NCBI GenBank assembly: GCA_016839865.1
Contig: JAEOTN010000287.1
Location: forward strand, 1-9,733
Source: Promethearchaeota archaeon
GTDB taxonomy: Archaea; Asgardarchaeota; Lokiarchaeia; Sigynarchaeales; MK-D1
Reading direction: 5' to 3'
DNA: 9,733 bases
In this document: positions 1 to 6,310 of the stretch, piece after piece
Numbering within the stretch: position 1 is the first letter of the stretch
How the letters are laid out: every line of letters starts with the position of its first letter
The notes under the pieces: generated by a model
Told to the model about the DNA's origin: nothing
What the model saw: the letters and a program-made list of their open reading frames with translations, nothing else
Databases searched by the model: none
Program-made: the position numbers and the translations under genes

Positions 1-1453
1 CCTTTACTCGGAAAAATTTCTTTTTGACGTCAATGAAGATTTCACTCGCACCGCAGACTGCTGGTTTTCCCATACCCCGTGCAACTACCGCAGCATGTGA
101 TGTTTTACCACCATGTTGAGTTAACACACCTTCAGCAGCTATTAATCCATGAATGTCATCTGGTTTTGTTTCAGGTCGAACTAGTATAACTTGTTTACCT
201 GCATTAGTCCATGATTCAGCATCTTCCGGTTCAAATACTACTTGCCCGGATACTGCACCAGGGGATGCATTGATTCCCGTGGTTAATAATTCGTATTTTG
301 CTTTATCATCAATACGTTTGAACAATAAGCTAGTTAATTTATCAGCATCTACTCGTAGAATTGCTTCTTCTTTATTGATATAGCCTTCATGCATCATATC
401 AATAGCAATTTTAACCATAGATAAAGCAGTTCGTTTTCCAGTTCGGGTTTGGAGTAAGAATAATTTTCCTTCTTGAACTGTAAACTCAATGTCTTGCATA
501 TCTTTGTAATGATCTTCTAACTTATCCATTAATTCAGACAATTCTGCATGAACTTTTGGAAATTCTTCTTTCATATCATTGAATTTCTTAGGAGTTCGAA
601 TACCTGCTACAACGTCTTCACCCTGTGCATTCGTTAGATATTCACCAAATTTTACTTTCTCACCAGTTGCTGGATCACGTGTAAAAGCTACTCCGGTTAA
701 GGAGGAGTCCCCCATATTTCCGAAAACCATTTGTTGTACATTTACTGCAGTTCCAAAATTTGGAATTCGGTTGAATTTTCGGTAATATACTGCTCGAGGA
801 CTATTCCACGAGTCGAAAACAGCTCGAATAGCTTTATACAATTGCTCCTTAGGATCATCTGGAAATTCTTCACCAATTTTCTCCTTGTAAAGCATTTTAT
901 ACTGCTTGATTATTTCCTTGAGATGATCGATAGTGAGATCAGTATCTTGCGCATTTTCTCCCAGTTTACTCTTTACACCATGAAGAATCTGCTCAAAATC
1001 ACCATGATCAATTCCCATAACGACATCACCGAACATTTGAATGAATCTTCGGTAGGCATCTTGTGCGAATCGCTCATTCCCGGTTTTCTTCGTTAGTCCT
1101 ACAAGATTTTTTTCAGTCAATCCGAGGTTTAACACGGTATCCATCATACCGGGCATAGACATTGGTGCACCACTTCTTACGCTAACAAGAAGAGGATCAT
1201 TATCATCACCAAAATTCTTTCCAGTCAATTTCTCTAAGTTCTTCAATGATTCCTCTACTTTTGGGGTGATATCTTCCAAGAAATTCGGATTATCGAAAAA
1301 CTCTAAACAAGCTTGGCATGTAATAGTGAATCCTTGAGGGATTGGAAACCCCAATTTAGTCATTTCTGCCAAGTTTGCTCCTTTACCACCGAGTGTGTTC
1401 TTTAATTCCTTAGAACCCTCGGAGAACATGTATAAAAACTTATCTTTTGCCAT
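1..1453 (-). CDS. ppdK: Pyruvate, phosphate dikinase, N-terminal part (cut by window edge)
   Basis: The reverse strand from the ATG at 1453 reads 484 codons without a stop to the window edge; the C-terminal PEP/pyruvate-binding barrel lies outside. PPDK (EC 2.7.9.1) interconverts pyruvate + ATP + Pi and PEP + AMP + PPi in the cytosol. Seen in order: GGKGANLAEM near residue 22; SVRSGAPMSMPGMMDT at 91-106, the ATP-grasp nucleotide-binding stretch, with Arg93; TRDPATG; DIEFTVQEGKLFLLQTR followed by GKRT; the swivelling phosphohistidine domain entered at NASPGAVSG; and GGKTSHAAVVARGMGKP with the phosphorylated His at 453, which matches His455 of the Clostridium symbiosum enzyme. MPGMMDT and QTRxGKRT separate PPDK from PEP synthase. 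No key residue of this half is missing. The gene is divergent from the propeller gene. In an archaeon it could run toward PEP for gluconeogenesis or toward pyruvate in a PPi-linked glycolysis; the sequence does not decide. Confidence 0.97.
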   Translation of the reverse strand, partial: MAKDKFLYMFSEGSKELKNTLGGKGANLAEMTKLGFPIPQGFTITCQACLEFFDNPNFLEDITPKVEESLKNLEKLTGKNFGDDNDPLLVSVRSGAPMSMPGMMDTVLNLGLTEKNLVGLTKKTGNERFAQDAYRRFIQMFGDVVMGIDHGDFEQILHGVKSKLGENAQDTDLTIDHLKEIIKQYKMLYKEKIGEEFPDDPKEQLYKAIRAVFDSWNSPRAVYYRKFNRIPNFGTAVNVQQMVFGNMGDSSLTGVAFTRDPATGEKVKFGEYLTNAQGEDVVAGIRTPKKFNDMKEEFPKVHAELSELMDKLEDHYKDMQDIEFTVQEGKLFLLQTRTGKRTALSMVKIAIDMMHEGYINKEEAILRVDADKLTSLLFKRIDDKAKYELLTTGINASPGAVSGQVVFEPEDAESWTNAGKQVILVRPETKPDDIHGLIAAEGVLTQHGGKTSHAAVVARGMGKPAVCGASEIFIDVKKKFFRVK

Positions 1454-1512
1454 AGAAATCAGTTTACTTTTGTTCCTTTTTTCCAGAACCAATGGGTGTG
1501 CGTATTAATCAT

Positions 1513-1530
1513 GAAAATAAAATCTTTCCC
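1513..1530 (-). promoter_or_regulatory. Candidate BRE/TATA promoter for ppdK
   Basis: The reverse strand reads GGGAAAGATTTTATTTTC, a purine-rich BRE-like block followed by a TATA-like ATTTTATTTT. Its centre is about 65 bases before the ppdK ATG, which would give a leader of roughly 40 bases. It was found by eye in AT-rich DNA, so chance is a real alternative. If the long form of the propeller gene is real, this element lies inside that gene. Confidence 0.3.
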
Positions 1531-1633
1531 AAGAAAATATAAGAAGGGGAACCAGAAAGTTATCGATAGTTGGATTAATCTTTATAAAAAAAATCCAATT
1601 TTCTTGAAATATAACACCCAAATATTATACTGG

Positions 1634-1645
1634 TATTTATTTTTA
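1634..1645 (+). promoter_or_regulatory. Candidate TATA element for the propeller gene
   Basis: TATTTATTTTTA lies about 50 bases before the ATG at 1688, which would start transcription near 1664 and leave a short leader containing GAGG (1675-1678). A second TATA-like sequence, TTTATAAAAA at 1581-1590, would give a leader of about 75 bases. Either is compatible with the short form of the gene. Confidence 0.3.
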
Positions 1646-1687
1646 GGTGGAACAATTTTACTAGATAGTAATTCGAGGATATCTCAG

Positions 1688-3613
1688 ATGATTGCCCAAC
1701 GATATCGAACTCATTTGAAAAAAGAAGTTCCAGCGATAAATCAATGTGTAGCAACTGCCAAAACAACTGATTCTCTATTTATTGTAACGGGTGATATTGA
1801 ACACAACGTAACCCTTTATGATGATCAGCTAGAACTAGTTCAACAAATTCCGTTTAAGGGTTGGATTCGTTGCTGTGATGTTTATGATATAGACAGTAAT
1901 GGGAACCATGAAATCGCCATAGGGTCTGGAGATAATTCAGTACGTGTATTCCGCTATGAAGAAGAAAGTGGGTATTCTGAGTTATGGAGATACGACTTCA
2001 ACAATAAGGTAACCACGATCAGCATTGGAGATATAAACTATGATGGTCGTGCTGAAGTCATTGCAGGAGGATGGGATAATTCTCTAAAAGTTTTTGATGG
2101 ATTAACAGGCGTCCTTCTCTGGGAGTTAGATTTTGATGATTGGGTAACATTAGCAAAAATTCTCGATGTTAATCATGATGGTCTTCCAGAAGTTGTAGTT
2201 GGATTAAAGAAAGGACAATTGGGAGTAATAAATGGAATTACTGGTGAATGCTTATGGGATTACCAATTCGAAAAACGAATAAATGCATGTGATTTAGTTC
2301 ATCTTGCTAATAACAAATATCCCCATTTAGTGGTCGGGGGTGATGATAGTACGTTATTCCTTTTCGATTTAGATGGAAATTTAGTAAATAAAGTAGAAAC
2401 TCCTGATCGAATCTTGTGTATCTCTCACGGGGATATAAACAACGATAATTATAACGAAATATTTGTCACACTGGCTGACAAAAGATTGTATGTTTACGAA
2501 AGTGAAGACACTGGGTTGCCAGAAAACTTATCACTTAAAGTTCGTTGGAAAGCGACTTTATCAAATGTGGGAACTGGTCTCACATTAAGTACTCATTTTC
2601 CTGATAACGTCCCTAAAATCATTGTTACTGGATATACCAAGGACATTCGTATTTTAGAAGACAATTTTTTTAACTCAGATAAGCAAATGGAAAATGGTCA
2701 ACATTTGCCTCCCTCACTAACTAATCATGAAGAAAAACTTAGAGATTTACTCGGATCAGATGTAGATTTAGAATTCTATAATCAAGAGGATGCTTTTTTT
2801 TTTCCAAAAAAAATTGAAACACTAAATCAACTTATTCCCTCAAATTTCGAATCCAAGTCTGAATCTTATACATTTATGAATCTGAAAGAAGTATTTGAGA
2901 ACAAATATCTTCTAGATCGGCAAGTAGAGCAAATTCAACAATATTCTTCTACTAAGAAAAAAGCAATGGTTGTGTTTCCCTCTCACATATATGATTTAGA
3001 TCAGATTGAGGATTATTCAAGCAAAATAAAATTAACTGCGGGAAAGAGGAAACCTGTAAAAAAGAAACCTAAAGCGAAAGTAACACCAAGTGTTGGGGTA
3101 GATGCATCATCTGATAAACGGGAACAATTTCTAGATATCTTGCATCAAGCAGGATTGGTTAGTTCAAAAGCAAAAATACAAGCGTTAATGGAAGACAACG
3201 GATTTTCTACTGCGGAATTTGAATTAATTTTTAAAATATTAAAGGATAAAGAAGGTATTTTGATATATAGCCGTTCTGCTCCTCGTGGATACAGTATTAA
3301 AACAGTAGAATCAGCAGAGATAACAACCAAACCCCCTATTTCAGCTGAAAATGAAGCACCCAAACCAAAACCAAAACTGAAAGAAGTAAAAATTAAGACT
3401 CCTCCTAAAGAAGCAGATATCTCTTCGTCAAATGAAGCTTTTCTCAATCTTGTAAAAGAGAATCAACCTGTGAGTTCAAAAGCTAAAATGCTGGAATTAG
3501 CAGAGTCTATTAATTTAGATAAAAGTTCCGCTGAAAAAGTTATTGCCCAGTTAAAAGAACTCGGTGTGTTAACATATTCAAAGAGTTCACCACGTGGATG
3601 GTCAGCACAATAA
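1688..3613 (+). CDS. FG-GAP/WD-like beta-propeller protein with two C-terminal winged-helix repeats
   Basis: Read from ATG 1688 this is 641 residues, with GAGG 9 bases upstream. Residues about 10-330 are beta-propeller blades. Four carry an Asp-rich loop of the FG-GAP kind followed by a strand: DIDSNGNHEIAIGSGDNSV (67 on), DINYDGRAEVIAGGWDNSL (115 on), DVNHDGLPEVVVGL (160 on) and DINNDNYNEIFVTLADKRL (249 on). These acidic loops may bind calcium. After an irregular stretch comes a Lys/Pro-rich linker (about 456-478). Two copies of one small domain follow (about 487-547 and 594-641), each with SSKAK, a helical middle, and an ending of YS(R/K)S(A/S)PRG(Y/W)S, which reads as a winged helix. A Pro/Lys linker joins the copies. 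An upstream extension (GTG 1496 or ATG 1511) is open in frame and contains a hydrophobic ILYWYLFLGGTILL. I prefer 1688 because the propeller starts just after it and the extension is AT-rich like intergenic DNA, but this is not settled. The role is unknown; a scaffold that binds protein by its propeller and nucleic acid or protein by its winged helices is inference. Confidence 0.88.
   Translation: MIAQRYRTHLKKEVPAINQCVATAKTTDSLFIVTGDIEHNVTLYDDQLELVQQIPFKGWIRCCDVYDIDSNGNHEIAIGSGDNSVRVFRYEEESGYSELWRYDFNNKVTTISIGDINYDGRAEVIAGGWDNSLKVFDGLTGVLLWELDFDDWVTLAKILDVNHDGLPEVVVGLKKGQLGVINGITGECLWDYQFEKRINACDLVHLANNKYPHLVVGGDDSTLFLFDLDGNLVNKVETPDRILCISHGDINNDNYNEIFVTLADKRLYVYESEDTGLPENLSLKVRWKATLSNVGTGLTLSTHFPDNVPKIIVTGYTKDIRILEDNFFNSDKQMENGQHLPPSLTNHEEKLRDLLGSDVDLEFYNQEDAFFFPKKIETLNQLIPSNFESKSESYTFMNLKEVFENKYLLDRQVEQIQQYSSTKKKAMVVFPSHIYDLDQIEDYSSKIKLTAGKRKPVKKKPKAKVTPSVGVDASSDKREQFLDILHQAGLVSSKAKIQALMEDNGFSTAEFELIFKILKDKEGILIYSRSAPRGYSIKTVESAEITTKPPISAENEAPKPKPKLKEVKIKTPPKEADISSSNEAFLNLVKENQPVSSKAKMLELAESINLDKSSAEKVIAQLKELGVLTYSKSSPRGWSAQ
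3145..3613 (+). repeat. Tandem winged-helix domain duplication inside the propeller gene
   Basis: Two homologous coding segments, roughly 3145-3295 and 3466-3613, encode the same small domain. Shared protein landmarks are SSKAK at the start and SRSAPRGYS versus SKSSPRGWS at the end, with matching spacing. At DNA level AGTTCAAAAG is kept at 3161 and 3473, but most codons have diverged, so the duplication is old. About 170 bases of Pro/Lys-rich linker separate the copies. Confidence 0.8.
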
Positions 3614-3667
3614 TTTACTCTTTACTTTCTTCTTCTTCTTCCTGGTTTTCTTTAATTTGTTTTTTCA
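3614..3667 (+). terminator. Pyrimidine-rich tract, probable terminator of the propeller gene
   Basis: Directly after the TAA at 3611-3613 the + strand is nearly all T and C, including TTTTCTTTAATTTGTTTTTT up to about 3666, with no hairpin. Archaeal RNA polymerase terminates on such U-rich stretches. The same bases on the other strand encode the acidic tail of the converging gene. Confidence 0.45.
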
Positions 3668-3917
3668 ATAAACCAAAAGTCGCATCGAAATATTCATCAA
3701 CTAATGAGAGTTTCTGAATCACTTGTTTCATTCGCTTGATATCTTCTTCAGAATCAATTTTCTCATACATCTGTAAAATGATTGTACATAGTCGTTCTGC
3801 AGTGCTAAAATTCTGGTTGTTGTACAAATCAACAACAATTGCTTCTAACTCTATCGCAGATTGTTTTAATACTTCTAAATTATCGGAGTTGGTCTCATTT
3901 TCTTCGGAATTCGCCAA
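3615..3917 (-). CDS. Small acidic helical protein, possibly TPR-like
   Basis: This is 100 residues from a TTG start at 3917. It is the first usable start, since an in-frame stop lies six codons upstream with no ATG or GTG between, and AGGTG (3928-3932) precedes it by 10 bases. The first 15 residues are polar and acidic (ANSEENETNSDN). Residues about 18-88 should be amphipathic helices; ELEAIVVDLYNNQNFSTAER followed by LCTIILQMYEKI resembles one tetratricopeptide-type hairpin. The tail QEEEEESKE is acidic. There is no signal peptide or membrane segment, and only one Cys. I do not recognise a family. It is tail to tail with the propeller gene with one base between the stops, and lies downstream of the 721-residue gene on the same strand, from which it is separated by a T10 terminator and its own promoter-like element. 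A role as a small adaptor is only a guess. Confidence 0.72.
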   Translation of the reverse strand: MANSEENETNSDNLEVLKQSAIELEAIVVDLYNNQNFSTAERLCTIILQMYEKIDSEEDIKRMKQVIQKLSLVDEYFDATFGLLKKQIKENQEEEEESKE

Positions 3918-3927
3918 TAGGAAAGTA

Positions 3928-3932
3928 CACCT
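3928..3932 (-). promoter_or_regulatory. Ribosome binding site deciding the TTG start at 3917
   Basis: On the reverse strand AGGTG stands 10 bases before TTG. It matches the core of the archaeal anti-16S sequence (GGAGGTGATC) and supports the non-ATG start, for which no ATG alternative exists before residue 50. Confidence 0.45.
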
Positions 3933-3952
3933 TTACGTTTGTGTATGAAAAT

Positions 3953-3962
3953 AAAAAAAAAA
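3953..3962 (-). terminator. T10 terminator of the 721-residue gene
   Basis: Ten consecutive A on the + strand give T10 in the transcript sense, 34 bases after the stop codon at 3996-3998. No hairpin precedes it, as is usual for archaeal intrinsic termination. It directly abuts the promoter-like element of the next gene. Confidence 0.6.
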
Positions 3963-3963
3963 T

Positions 3964-3979
3964 GGTATAAATAAATTGG
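3964..3979 (-). promoter_or_regulatory. Candidate TATA promoter for the small acidic protein
   Basis: The reverse strand reads CCAATTTATTTATACC, with its TATA core at 3967-3976, about 54 bases before the TTG start. Transcription would begin near 3945, leaving a leader of about 28 bases that contains the AGGTG site. The 11 bases CCAATTTATTT recur upstream of the 721-residue gene at 6244-6254. Confidence 0.45.
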
Positions 3980-3995
3980 GGTAACTGAATTGTCA

Positions 3996-6161
3996 TTACA
4001 TAGATGTCTGTGCATCGGATGGTTTTCCAGTTCCAGAAAGCTTGTATTTAATTTCGAAGCGATCTCCTGCCTCGATTTTCTCAACTTTCCATTTTAGAAT
4101 GTCAGAACCTTCCTCTTTCGTTACTTCCACTGGTTCTAGACTTAATCCACTGTACTCAAAATTCTCAGGTACTTTATCTGCCATTTCGTAATTACGTAGT
4201 GCGAAGTCACCTGTGTTCACAACATAAAGGGTAATCTCATATTCACCTTCCGCAGATAGGGCCGTGATTTCCTTACCACGGATGATTCTCTTCCTAACGT
4301 GCAAAACAGGAATCTCAATAACTTCTGGAATTACCTCTAATGGTTTACCCGCTGGGTAGGTATTTGCGTTATATACCACATCAGATGAGTAAATTATGGA
4401 TTTATCTGGTCTGTCTGAAACAATTGGATAAGTCACTTCAACAAAATCACCAGGTTTGAATGCACCCAATGGTTTATCCTTGAGATCATCAAGTTTCACA
4501 GTCACTCCATCACTATTAATGATGATGTTGTCTGCATCTACTTCAATTTCATCACCGTTATAACTTACAACTACATCAGTAGCTGACTCTGGAGGTCGGA
4601 ATCCATTCTGAATGTTTTCAGTGAGAATGACTTCATTCAAATCAGCTCCACCAGTGTTTTCCACCTTCATATTTACATTAAAGGTAGTCTCACGGAAGGA
4701 AGCAAGTTCTTCTATATCATATGATAATTCGCCTGCGATTGAAGCAACTGCTAATTCCACATCATTGATTTCCAAAATGCCTTCAGTAGCTATTTGATGG
4801 TCTGCGATTACGAAGAATTGCACTTTTGTCTTGAATACGGGTTCTCTTCCTGCTTCGGCATCAAATTCCCAGATGTTAGACTTCCATTTTGCACCTTCAG
4901 GTAATGGGCTTACCTCTCCAGGATCTACATCTACAAATTTTGAATCATTAACTGGATTATACACATCTGCGTTTACTAATCGCACCAAATATTCACTCTT
5001 GTTTTCAAACACAAACTGACATTCATATCTATCTGGTGTCTCATCTGTTTCTGAAAATCCAGTGTAAAATGAATTATTGGTGTAAGCATCGAATTTATCA
5101 ATACTGAGTCCACTCAAGGATATTGGAGCTGAATATTTCGCATAGATTTTACCAGAACGGACTTTTGTGTCTTTATCCTCAACATTAACTTCTAGTTTGA
5201 GTTCTAATATCTCTTCAGCCTTAGCTTTAAGTTCTTCAATAACCCACTTAATGCCCTTTCCTTCATCAAATGTTCCTTCATCAGTTTCGCCAGCTGTTGA
5301 TCTTTCCACTCGAGCGCGTTCAAACAAATCTGGGATGAATTTGATAATTTCTACATTTTCAAGCTTATGATCGGTAACGTTTGTTACAGTAATGGAGTAA
5401 TAAATCTCATTGTCTGCATTCAATACTAATGAATAGCTCTCTGTATCAGGGTCATTAAGGGTGCTAATAAATTCTGTCACATCAATGTGGCGTGCAGCTT
5501 TCTCTTTAACCTCATAACTTTTCTCCTCTTTCTCTCCAGGAGCTAACTCATAAATGGATAATGTTTCGTTTTCAAAATCTGTACTATCAATATCCTTTAA
5601 CGTTAAATCAATGTCCCATAATCGGTCTTTTGAGCTGACATTTTCAATGCTGAACTCACCAGAGGTGATACTTTCTTCTTCAGCATCACTACCATCATGT
5701 TCTAAGTAGATTTTGCTCTTTTCCAATATTTTAACAGGAACCAGTTTACCTTCTGTCTTGCCTTTTGCAAGTTTGATCACGCCCTCTTTCTGACCTGAAT
5801 CATGGTCAATAGTTTCAATAGTATCGGATTCATATGCCATTTCTCCGCTATCCATTTGACGTCGTTTGTAATCTTGCGCCTTATTGTATTCATTCATCTC
5901 GTCTGCTCCGAAACCTAATTTTCCAGAGAGAGACTTGATTTTTTCAAAGTAATCATTGACCTCGGAAGAAGTATTACCTTTCAACCTCACTTCCGCTCCA
6001 CTATCCACAGCACTTCGGACAGCACTAACGGATTCACTTGAGAGGTCGGCTGTTAAATCTGAGAATTTATCAAAAAGGGTTTCTGAACTAACGTTCAAAT
6101 GAGCCCTGAGTCTTCGCCCGACTTCAACGTATCCTAAGGATCCTAAATCTAATTTTGCCAT
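3996..6161 (-). CDS. Large cytosolic protein of repeated DUF11/Ig-like beta domains
   Basis: This is 721 residues from ATG 6161. There is no signal peptide, lipobox, membrane helix or C-terminal anchor, so it appears cytoplasmic, unlike typical DUF11 proteins of archaeal surfaces. Residues 1-105 are largely helical and polar (SETLFDKFSDLTADL, then NDYFEKIKSLSGKLGFG). Residues about 165-715 are beta-rich, with at least four similar units, each with a strand and turn of the kind V.N....L.NV: VTNVTDHKLENVEIIKFIP (259 on), FVFENKSEYLVRLVNADVY (383 on), VENTGGADLNEVILTENI (500 on) and VVNTGDFALRNYEMADKVP (647 on). Such 'DKVPENFEY' and 'FIPDLFERA' phrases are typical of DUF11-type repeats. The protein is very acidic and has a single Cys (381). 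The gene has a candidate promoter at leaderless distance and a T10 terminator, so it is likely transcribed alone. The function is unknown. An intracellular structural or adhesion-like scaffold is inference, and export by an unrecognised route cannot be excluded. Confidence 0.9.
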   Translation of the reverse strand: MAKLDLGSLGYVEVGRRLRAHLNVSSETLFDKFSDLTADLSSESVSAVRSAVDSGAEVRLKGNTSSEVNDYFEKIKSLSGKLGFGADEMNEYNKAQDYKRRQMDSGEMAYESDTIETIDHDSGQKEGVIKLAKGKTEGKLVPVKILEKSKIYLEHDGSDAEEESITSGEFSIENVSSKDRLWDIDLTLKDIDSTDFENETLSIYELAPGEKEEKSYEVKEKAARHIDVTEFISTLNDPDTESYSLVLNADNEIYYSITVTNVTDHKLENVEIIKFIPDLFERARVERSTAGETDEGTFDEGKGIKWVIEELKAKAEEILELKLEVNVEDKDTKVRSGKIYAKYSAPISLSGLSIDKFDAYTNNSFYTGFSETDETPDRYECQFVFENKSEYLVRLVNADVYNPVNDSKFVDVDPGEVSPLPEGAKWKSNIWEFDAEAGREPVFKTKVQFFVIADHQIATEGILEINDVELAVASIAGELSYDIEELASFRETTFNVNMKVENTGGADLNEVILTENIQNGFRPPESATDVVVSYNGDEIEVDADNIIINSDGVTVKLDDLKDKPLGAFKPGDFVEVTYPIVSDRPDKSIIYSSDVVYNANTYPAGKPLEVIPEVIEIPVLHVRKRIIRGKEITALSAEGEYEITLYVVNTGDFALRNYEMADKVPENFEYSGLSLEPVEVTKEEGSDILKWKVEKIEAGDRFEIKYKLSGTGKPSDAQTSM

Positions 6162-6182
6162 AATAATTTCAACCTTTTTTAA

Positions 6183-6192
6183 TTTTAAAAGG
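6183..6192 (-). promoter_or_regulatory. Candidate TATA element at leaderless distance from the 721-residue gene
   Basis: The reverse strand reads CCTTTTAAAA, with its TATA centre about 26 bases before the ATG at 6161. That is where an archaeal TATA box sits when transcription starts at or within a few bases of the start codon. No clear ribosome binding site follows; AAAGG lies 11-15 bases before the ATG and may contribute if a leader exists. Confidence 0.45.
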
Positions 6193-6209
6193 ATTGAATA
6201 AGTATCAGC

Positions 6210-6219
6210 TTAGATCTAA
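6210..6219. promoter_or_regulatory. Perfect 10-base palindrome TTAGATCTAA
   Basis: The sequence TTAGATCTAA is its own reverse complement and lies about 20 bases upstream of the proximal TATA-like element of the 721-residue gene. Its position suits an operator for a dimeric regulator, but one short palindrome in AT-rich DNA may be chance. Confidence 0.25.
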
Positions 6220-6243
6220 AAAAACATTTAGTTGAATTTTTAA

Positions 6244-6254
6244 AAAATAAATTG
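6244..6254 (-). promoter_or_regulatory. Alternative distal promoter element for the 721-residue gene
   Basis: The reverse strand reads CCAATTTATTT followed by TTTAAAAATTC. It repeats the 11 bases of the promoter-like element at 3969-3979. If used, it would give a leader of about 60 bases. The shared sequence may instead reflect AT-rich composition. Confidence 0.3.
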
Positions 6255-6310
6255 GATCATACTTTTTTTCCAGAACTATTAGGACGCTTTCACTTTTACT
6301 CTATTGGTAG

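Larger units (their letters stand above)
1454..1687. other. Divergent intergenic region between ppdK and the propeller gene
   Basis: This region is visibly more AT-rich than the flanking genes, with about a quarter G+C in the part from 1571 to 1687. It holds candidate promoters for both directions. An open frame (GTG 1496, ATG 1511) runs through it in phase with the propeller gene, so part of it may be coding; see the propeller entry. No tRNA or stable hairpin was seen. Confidence 0.5.
6162..6310. other. Intergenic region upstream of the 721-residue gene
   Basis: These 149 AT-rich bases lie between the hypE stop and the next start on the same strand. They hold two promoter-like elements and a 10-base palindrome, listed separately, and T-rich reverse-strand tracts around 6237-6248 that could end hypE transcription. 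No small open frame with a credible start was seen. Confidence 0.5.

Noticed and set aside
731..1096. A 121-codon + strand open frame.
   Set aside because: It lies wholly antisense to ppdK, whose protein is clearly recognised; the translated product is low-complexity and has no motif.
3145..3447. A 100-codon reverse-strand open frame.
   Set aside because: It is antisense to the winged-helix repeats of the propeller gene; its composition reflects the complement of Lys- and Glu-rich codons.
3875..4084. A 69-codon reverse-strand open frame bridging the 721-residue gene and the small acidic gene.
   Set aside because: It overlaps both genes out of frame and crosses the T10 terminator; the product is an unremarkable basic peptide.
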